A DNA stretch of 19,412 nt from Chloroflexota bacterium (GTDB lineage Bacteria; Chloroflexota; Anaerolineae; Anaerolineales; UBA4823). Location of the stretch: the NCBI GenBank assembly GCA_012798185.1, contig JAAZNS010000120.1, forward strand, positions 1 to 19,412, read 5' to 3'. Below the pieces are notes generated by a model. It saw only the letters and a list, made by a program, of their open reading frames with translations. It was not told the origin of the DNA and searched no databases. Below, piece by piece: positions 14,729 through 19,412 of this stretch. Made by a program: the position numbers and the translations under genes. Every line of letters starts with the position of its first letter. The first letter of the stretch is position 1.

Positions 14729-15580
14729 ATGACCGAACGAAAGAAAGTAACCCTGCCTTATTTATTCAATAAAGTCCAAAACAACGAGCCGATCACCTGG
14801 CTGACTTGCTACGATTACCCCACTGCTTACCTGCAAGAACAAGCCGGCTTGGATATGATCCTGGTAGGCGACAGCCTGGCAATGACTATGCTTGGATACG
14901 AAACTACCCTCCCCGCAACGATGGACGATATGATCCGCCACTCTGCTGCGGTGCGCCGGGGAGCACCCAATGTGTTCATCGTGGGCGATATGCCCTACAT
15001 GAGCTACCAGCCCAGCGTGGAGACCGCCATCCGCAACGCCGGACGGTTTATGGCTGAAGCAGGCTGCGATGCAATCAAACTCGAAGGCGGCATAGAAATG
15101 GCAGACCGCATCAAAGGCATCGTCAATGCCGGGATCCCTGCTATGGGGCACCTCGGGCTGACCCCTCAAAGCGCTGCTTCTCTGGGCGGCTATAAAGTGC
15201 AAGGTAAATCTGCCAGAATCGCCAAGAAGATCATCGATGCTGCTAAGGAGCTGGAAAAAGCCGGTGCCTTCGCAGTGCTGCTTGAAATGGTGCCCGACCG
15301 CGTTTGTAAAATTATCACCGAGCGTGCAGAAAATTGCATCATCATGAGCCTGGGTTCGGGTCCGCACGCTCACGGGCAGCTTTTGATCTACCATGATTGT
15401 TTTGGACTTTACCCGCGCTTTAAACCTCGCATGGCTAAGGTATACGGCAACGCCGGCGAAGTGATCCTGAACGGGCTCAAGCAGTATGTTCAGGAAGTCT
15501 CCGATAAAACCTTCCCGCAGCCGGAGAACTGGTTCACGATGAAAGACGAGGAATATGAAGAATTGATGGGGATGCTGTAA
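14729..15580 (+). CDS. panB: 3-methyl-2-oxobutanoate hydroxymethyltransferase
   Basis: PanB (ketopantoate hydroxymethyltransferase) adds a hydroxymethyl group from methylenetetrahydrofolate to 2-oxoisovalerate, the first committed step to pantothenate and coenzyme A. The 283-residue TIM barrel carries the magnesium and substrate residues in their usual wording: LVGDSLAM (Asp48), VGDMPYMSY (Asp87) and IKLEGG (Glu119), then the signature GIPAMGHLGLTPQS and the catalytic Glu in AVLLEMVP. The C-terminus (FKPRMAKVYGNAGE) is also family-typical. It is about 20 residues longer than E. coli PanB, mostly at the C-terminus. A strong GGAGGACC lies before the ATG. panC and panD are not in the window. Cytoplasmic enzyme. 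Confidence 0.97.
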   Translation: MTERKKVTLPYLFNKVQNNEPITWLTCYDYPTAYLQEQAGLDMILVGDSLAMTMLGYETTLPATMDDMIRHSAAVRRGAPNVFIVGDMPYMSYQPSVETAIRNAGRFMAEAGCDAIKLEGGIEMADRIKGIVNAGIPAMGHLGLTPQSAASLGGYKVQGKSARIAKKIIDAAKELEKAGAFAVLLEMVPDRVCKIITERAENCIIMSLGSGPHAHGQLLIYHDCFGLYPRFKPRMAKVYGNAGEVILNGLKQYVQEVSDKTFPQPENWFTMKDEEYEELMGML

Positions 15581-15596
15581 GGAGCGAATAATCAAA

Positions 15597-15641
15597 GCCT
15601 CGGAAGCAGACAGGAGGGGATGATTGTTTGCTTCTGAGGGC
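15597..15641 (+). terminator. Probable panB terminator hairpin
   Basis: Sixteen bases after the panB stop, GCCTCGGAAGCAGAC (15597-15611) pairs with GTTTGCTTCTGAGGGC (15626-15641) through Watson-Crick and a few G-U pairs, leaving a 14-base loop. The following bases (TGTTTGTTC) are T-rich but not a clean T-run. The hairpin stands between the converging panB and dehydratase genes. The remaining bases to 15759 show no feature to me. Confidence 0.6.
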
Positions 15642-15759
15642 TGTTTGTTCTATATACCCCATTAATCAGAGTAGTATTGGGTTTCTTAATCAAAGCCAAA
15701 ATAGAAAAAGCAATAAATGGATTTGAAAACAAATTCTGATGAACTTGAAATGATTTGCT

Positions 15760-16740
15760 TCATTCTAGATGGTTTTTTATCCTGTCGTAATCAGCCAAAA
15801 CCATTTTTTTGATTAGAATTTCAAATCCAACTTCATTTTTCCAATGCAATTTTTCTTTAGCTTTTTTAGGATTTGCTTTCAACTCAATTGCTTCATCAGG
15901 CCTATAGAGAGTTTCATCGATTATGACATATTTTTGCCAATCGAGATCTAACACGCTAAAAGCGATTTCTAAAAAATCTTTTACACTATGGGTAACACCT
16001 GTGCCGATAACATAATCATCTGGATTCTCTTGTTGCAGCATTAACCACATTGCTTTAACATATTCTGGAGCGTACCCCCAATCCCTCCTGGCTTCAATAT
16101 TCCCCAACCGAATGCTATCTATCTTTCCGAGTTTAATCCTTGCCGCGCCCGATGTAATTTTTCGGGTGACAAACTCAAACCCCCTTCGTTCCGATTCGTG
16201 ATTAAATGCAATCCCGCTGCAAGTAAAAATACCATGATTTTGGCGATAATATTTCGAGAGGAAATGCCCGGCAACTTTGGTCACGCCATAGATCGATCGA
16301 GGGTTAAAGGGAGTATTCTCATCTTGCGGGCTGCTGTTCACGTTCCCAAACATTTCACTGGATCCCGCAAAATAAAACTTACAATATGGTACATACTTTT
16401 TTAGCGCCGCCAAAATAGAATAAGTCCCATTAACATTTGCAGTAATCGTCGAAGATTCGTCTTCAAGAGAATAACTTACAAAACTTTGCGCTGCTAAATG
16501 GTAACACTCATCAGGTTTTATTTGGTGAAATACTCGATTAACTTGAGACGGGTGATGTAATTCTGCCTGATGCAAAGTAAGCCGATCTAATATGTTTTGA
16601 ATCCGAAAAAAACTCTGCTGGGGATTGTTCATCTCTTCTTCCATAACAATCCCATGCACGATATAACCTTTATCCAGAAGAAGCTCTGCCAGGTAAGAGC
16701 CATCCTGTCCTGTTATGCCGGTGATGAGTGCGGTTTTCAA
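15760..16740 (-). CDS. gmd: GDP-mannose 4,6-dehydratase-like SDR enzyme
   Basis: An extended short-chain dehydrogenase/reductase of 326 residues, close in wording to Gmd, which makes GDP-4-keto-6-deoxymannose for fucose, rhamnose and related deoxysugars. Seen are the NAD(P) motif TGITGQDGSYLAE (7-19), HLAAQSFVSYS, the catalytic triad region AGSSEMFG (Ser127/128 and Glu129) with Tyr151 and Lys155 in SIYGVTK, then FNHESERRG, FVTRKIT and RRDWGYAPEYV. It is about 20-45 residues shorter than typical Gmd, with shorter loops after HGIV and near the C-terminus, so a related nucleotide-sugar dehydratase or GDP-sugar reductase (Rmd-like) is possible. Start is TTG at 16738-16740 after AGGAAT; no ATG fits. 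It belongs to an AT-rich surface-glycan segment. Confidence 0.8.
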   Translation of the reverse strand: MKTALITGITGQDGSYLAELLLDKGYIVHGIVMEEEMNNPQQSFFRIQNILDRLTLHQAELHHPSQVNRVFHQIKPDECYHLAAQSFVSYSLEDESSTITANVNGTYSILAALKKYVPYCKFYFAGSSEMFGNVNSSPQDENTPFNPRSIYGVTKVAGHFLSKYYRQNHGIFTCSGIAFNHESERRGFEFVTRKITSGAARIKLGKIDSIRLGNIEARRDWGYAPEYVKAMWLMLQQENPDDYVIGTGVTHSVKDFLEIAFSVLDLDWQKYVIIDETLYRPDEAIELKANPKKAKEKLHWKNEVGFEILIKKMVLADYDRIKNHLE

Positions 16741-16990
16741 AATAAAGGATTCCTATTTTTTCAATATTGAACCTAAGAATTGGGTATGGCTGTAATATTA
16801 AATTTATTTATTTGAGATTTTCTATAACGTACTCAATTTTATGATGATATATTATATTATGCCAACATCCAAGTAATTTTTTATATTCACAGGAAATTTT
16901 TAGATATTTAATTTAATGCTAAAATATTATTTCATTCCCAAGGTGCTATTCAATTTATATTTATTAATATAAAGATAATCGGGAGTAACA
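16741..16990. other. AT-rich divergent intergenic region
   Basis: This 250-base gap separates the divergent dehydratase and membrane-protein genes and must hold both promoters. It is very AT-rich. Several TATAAT-like hexamers occur (for example the minus-strand TATAAT at 16851-16856), but none has a convincing -35 partner, so I do not assign a promoter. A GGGAG ribosome site at 16981-16985 serves the plus-strand gene. No repeat, tRNA or strong hairpin is seen. Confidence 0.5.
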
Positions 16991-18544
16991 ATGAATCGGA
17001 ATCTCTCTAAATTTAAAGAAATCTGGGTTGATATTCTAATTTTCATCGTAAGTTTTATTGTTTTTATTCCTCTTTTGTTTTATGGTAATCTAACTCGTGT
17101 AGGTGATGGAAGTGAATACTATGCACTTTCGTTAGCTTGGATTAGCACCAATAAACCTTTCATGACTGAAACAAGTTGGCAAGTTTATGACCGAGTATAT
17201 AATTCGGGTGAAATCAATTATCTTGTTGATACAACTAGCCTTAAGAAATGGTTTCCTGGTTTAAAATTAGGTAATACATTCGATATGCTTCATTTTTGGT
17301 TTTATAGTTTTTGCGCTGCAATTATTACCAAGATGGGCAATATCATTGGGATACGTATTCCCATTCATATGAATTTTATATTGTTGCATTATATTATGTT
17401 AACAAGCATGTTTTTTATCGCTTGGCGAAATTTAAGGTGGAAAGGCTTAATTACAGCAATCATTCTTACCTTTCTTTCACCAGTTATTTGGTATTTTGAT
17501 AAAGTTCACACTGAATTATTTACCTATTGTGTAACTTCAATTTCGGTAATATATTTTTTACGAAAGAAATATTTTTATTCCGCATTTTTTCTTGCACTTG
17601 CTGCTACGCAAAACATAAGCTTTACAGCGATTAGCATCTTAGTACTTGGTTTTGGCGTGATTCTTCGAGAAAAGAAAGTATTTTCATTAACAGAAGCTAT
17701 CCTTATAGTATTAACTATCGGTACTCTTGCCATTCATCCTGCGTACTATTTCTCCCGCTGGGGATATATAGATCCAATATTAGTTTCAAATAAGGCTAAT
17801 ATAGGACAAAATTTGAAATATTTTTATATTTGGTTTATTGATCCAGATGTGGGTTTATTGCCAAATTGGCCATTTGGTTTTTGTTTGCTGGCAAGTTTAT
17901 TTTTTCCTGGACGTGAGAAAAAATTGAATGATTCTTCCATTTTTCCTTGGTTAGTTTTTTTAACGGTCTATATTTGTGTAAACTTATGGGCTAATTCTTC
18001 AACAGCTAACCTTAATCATGGCGCTACACCTAATATTGCTAGATACTCGATTTGGTATCTATCATTATTTATTCCAGCATTGTTAATTTTTATTGAGAAA
18101 ATTTCATCAAAATCTTGGATGAAAATATTTATATTTTTCTCGATCGCTTGTGGAATAATATATAATACTTACTTTTTCATACCCAACAAACCCGAAACAT
18201 ATACAAAACCTACTTTCTTTTCATTTTGGTTACAGAAAAATTTCTCCAAGTTATATAATCCACCCCCAGAAATATTTGCGGAAAGATATGGAGGAGTTGG
18301 TGAAATGCCCGCTTTAATGGACACATTCGCAATTATTGGGCCGGATTGTCATAAAATCCTCATCTTGAACAATCCTTTAGATGTGGGTTATGATATTATA
18401 AGGGATAATAATTGCAATTTTGAATTAAAAAAATTATCCTCAATCATTGAGAAAAAATTTTTATCAAATAAAATAATAATGATACCAAGTTACATATGGT
18501 TAACTGACGCTGAAATAAAAGAAAATGGACTTTCCCTTCGTTAA
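16991..18544 (+). CDS. Polytopic membrane protein, possible GT-C-type glycosyltransferase
   Basis: The 517-residue product has about nine to eleven hydrophobic segments: the first at about 15-33, further ones spread between about 105 and 400, and a soluble C-terminal tail of about 100 residues. After the first membrane segment comes TRVGDGSEYYALS, an acidic motif in the first outer loop, as in GT-C glycosyltransferases that use lipid-linked sugars. A conserved-looking NHGATPNIARYSIWY stands in a late loop. I do not recognise the specific family; the GT-C idea rests on topology, the loop motif and the neighbouring nucleotide-sugar gene. Base composition is much more AT-rich than the housekeeping part of the window, consistent with transfer. 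The ATG follows GGGAG. Confidence 0.55.
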   Translation: MNRNLSKFKEIWVDILIFIVSFIVFIPLLFYGNLTRVGDGSEYYALSLAWISTNKPFMTETSWQVYDRVYNSGEINYLVDTTSLKKWFPGLKLGNTFDMLHFWFYSFCAAIITKMGNIIGIRIPIHMNFILLHYIMLTSMFFIAWRNLRWKGLITAIILTFLSPVIWYFDKVHTELFTYCVTSISVIYFLRKKYFYSAFFLALAATQNISFTAISILVLGFGVILREKKVFSLTEAILIVLTIGTLAIHPAYYFSRWGYIDPILVSNKANIGQNLKYFYIWFIDPDVGLLPNWPFGFCLLASLFFPGREKKLNDSSIFPWLVFLTVYICVNLWANSSTANLNHGATPNIARYSIWYLSLFIPALLIFIEKISSKSWMKIFIFFSIACGIIYNTYFFIPNKPETYTKPTFFSFWLQKNFSKLYNPPPEIFAERYGGVGEMPALMDTFAIIGPDCHKILILNNPLDVGYDIIRDNNCNFELKKLSSIIEKKFLSNKIIMIPSYIWLTDAEIKENGLSLR

Positions 18545-18699
18545 TGAAAATTGTAATCTTTTTATGTACCTATTAGTAATTATTTTGCTAAAGTTTAAAT
18601 TCGATTTTGGTATGAATATTGGAAATAAGTCGGTTTAAAATCATATTGAAAATGAAATGATTTAATTAAATGTTTTTTTATTAAATTGAATACCTGAAT

Positions 18700-19412
18700 T
18701 CAGTTTTCTTTGAAAATAATTGATGTGAACATATATCCTAACAATCTTGTATCGTTGTTAATTCCATAATCATTTGGTGATTTATTCGCATTTGGAAAAT
18801 CAAAACATAAATCAATCACATCATCTTGTGTAATTAATTTAGCCAAATCAGATGAAATTGCGACCTCTTTTTTTTCATTTTTATCAAATGTGATTATGGG
18901 GATTTGATCAACAGTTACATTCATCATCTGGTTTTCCAATTGACCATTAACTAAAAATGGTTCTGCAGAAATAACTAGAGACACACTGGTATTTAATTTT
19001 TCGATTGGTATGGAAATACACGCTAATGGATTCGCAGCCCAAGACCAATAGTAATCATCATCTCCCTCATACCAAAAATTCATTGATAGTAATAATCTCA
19101 AATCCTCATTGGAAATATATTTTTCGATAATGTTTTCACCCAACTGGTAATACGGTATAGAGAATGAGTTTTCACTTTCTTGTGAAAATTTCTTAATGAA
19201 CTTATATGAACTACGTTGGTTTCCTGCACCAAGAATTTTAAATTCATACAATTCGGGAAGATATTTTGTAAACCAATTAGACTCTTTCCACGCATAATAG
19301 AACCACTTTCTGGGACGACTATCAGGTATTGGCTTAAAAATCGAATAACCAGGATATGAATTTTTTATATCGATTTCATCAGCGATCGTTTTAGGAATAT
19401 CCGAAATTGTTA
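18700..19412 (-). CDS. C-terminal part of an unrecognised protein with a beta-rich domain (partial)
   Basis: The frame ending at 18700 stays open to the window edge, about 236 residues; a TTG at 19249-19251 is only an internal codon, because the upstream reading is sensible (SRPRKWFYYAWKES, then WFTKYLPELYEFKI). The first part, up to about residue 70 from the edge, is rich in Trp, Tyr and Lys. The rest reads like a beta-sandwich: FWYEGDDDYYWSWAANPLACISI, a Val/Ile-rich middle, and a closing NNDTRLLGYMFTSIIF. This resembles accessory domains (DUF7024-like) at the C-terminus of membrane glycosyltransferases or phosphoglycerol-transferase-like proteins; I offer that as a weak resemblance only. 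AT-rich like its neighbour, with which it converges across 155 bases lacking a strong terminator. Confidence 0.55.
   Translation of the reverse strand, partial: TISDIPKTIADEIDIKNSYPGYSIFKPIPDSRPRKWFYYAWKESNWFTKYLPELYEFKILGAGNQRSSYKFIKKFSQESENSFSIPYYQLGENIIEKYISNEDLRLLLSMNFWYEGDDDYYWSWAANPLACISIPIEKLNTSVSLVISAEPFLVNGQLENQMMNVTVDQIPIITFDKNEKKEVAISSDLAKLITQDDVIDLCFDFPNANKSPNDYGINNDTRLLGYMFTSIIFKEN

Noticed and set aside
14762..15595. 277-codon open frame antisense to panB
   Set aside because: It is the mirror of a highly conserved enzyme gene; the product has the His/Gln-rich look of an antisense reading and no known motif.
18545..18699. AT-only inverted repeats (ATTTAAT/ATTAAAT around 18660-18685) as a terminator between converging genes
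   Set aside because: The pairing is short and made only of A-T pairs in very AT-rich DNA, so chance is a sufficient explanation.

Overview
The window looks like a chromosomal segment from a free-living, rod-shaped bacterium of the Chloroflexota/Anaerolineae type. This rests on the overall flavour of the proteins, an unbroken elongation plus Min operon, frequent TTG/GTG starts and a recognisable intergenic repeat; no marker gene proves it, and some Firmicutes share the mre-mrdA-min-rodA gene order. Base composition is moderate up to about 15.6 kb and becomes clearly AT-rich after that.

Left edge (1-2116): the last 122 codons of glutaminyl-tRNA synthetase (glnS) run rightward and stop just before a 125-base inverted-repeat element. 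Facing it on the minus strand are tRNA-Gln(CUG) and glutamyl-tRNA synthetase (gltX). Enzymes and tRNA for Glu/Gln charging are therefore clustered.

Morphogenesis operon (minus strand, 9708 down to 2129): mreB-mreC-mreD-mrdA(PBP2)-minC-minD-minE-rodA, continuing into gltX and tRNA-Gln. It holds the elongasome (MreBCD scaffold, SEDS glycosyltransferase RodA, class B transpeptidase PBP2) and the complete Min division-site system. Genes are tightly packed except for a 150-base gap before minC. Extended -10 promoters (TGnTATAAT) sit upstream of mreB and in that gap, so the operon may be read as two transcription units.

Divergent gap and glmS (9709-12201): the leader of glmS contains what I read as a glmS self-cleaving ribozyme (about 10028-10236) with lineage-specific hairpin insertions and changes at core positions. 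It precedes a full glmS gene for glucosamine-6-phosphate synthase, which feeds amino sugar to the peptidoglycan made by the neighbouring machinery.

Accessory trio (12367-14608, plus strand): an LCM-type methyltransferase (possibly leaderless), a metallo-beta-lactamase-fold hydrolase, and an aspartate/glutamate-racemase-family protein in which both catalytic cysteines are replaced. These are followed by panB (pantothenate synthesis) with its own promoter and a terminator hairpin.

Right end (15760-19412): an AT-rich surface-polysaccharide segment with a GDP-mannose 4,6-dehydratase-like gene (minus), a 517-residue polytopic membrane protein (plus), and the C-terminal part of an unrecognised protein ending in a beta-rich domain (minus, running off the window). 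Composition suggests a horizontally acquired or fast-evolving glycan locus. I found no CRISPR array, intact insertion sequence or rRNA gene.
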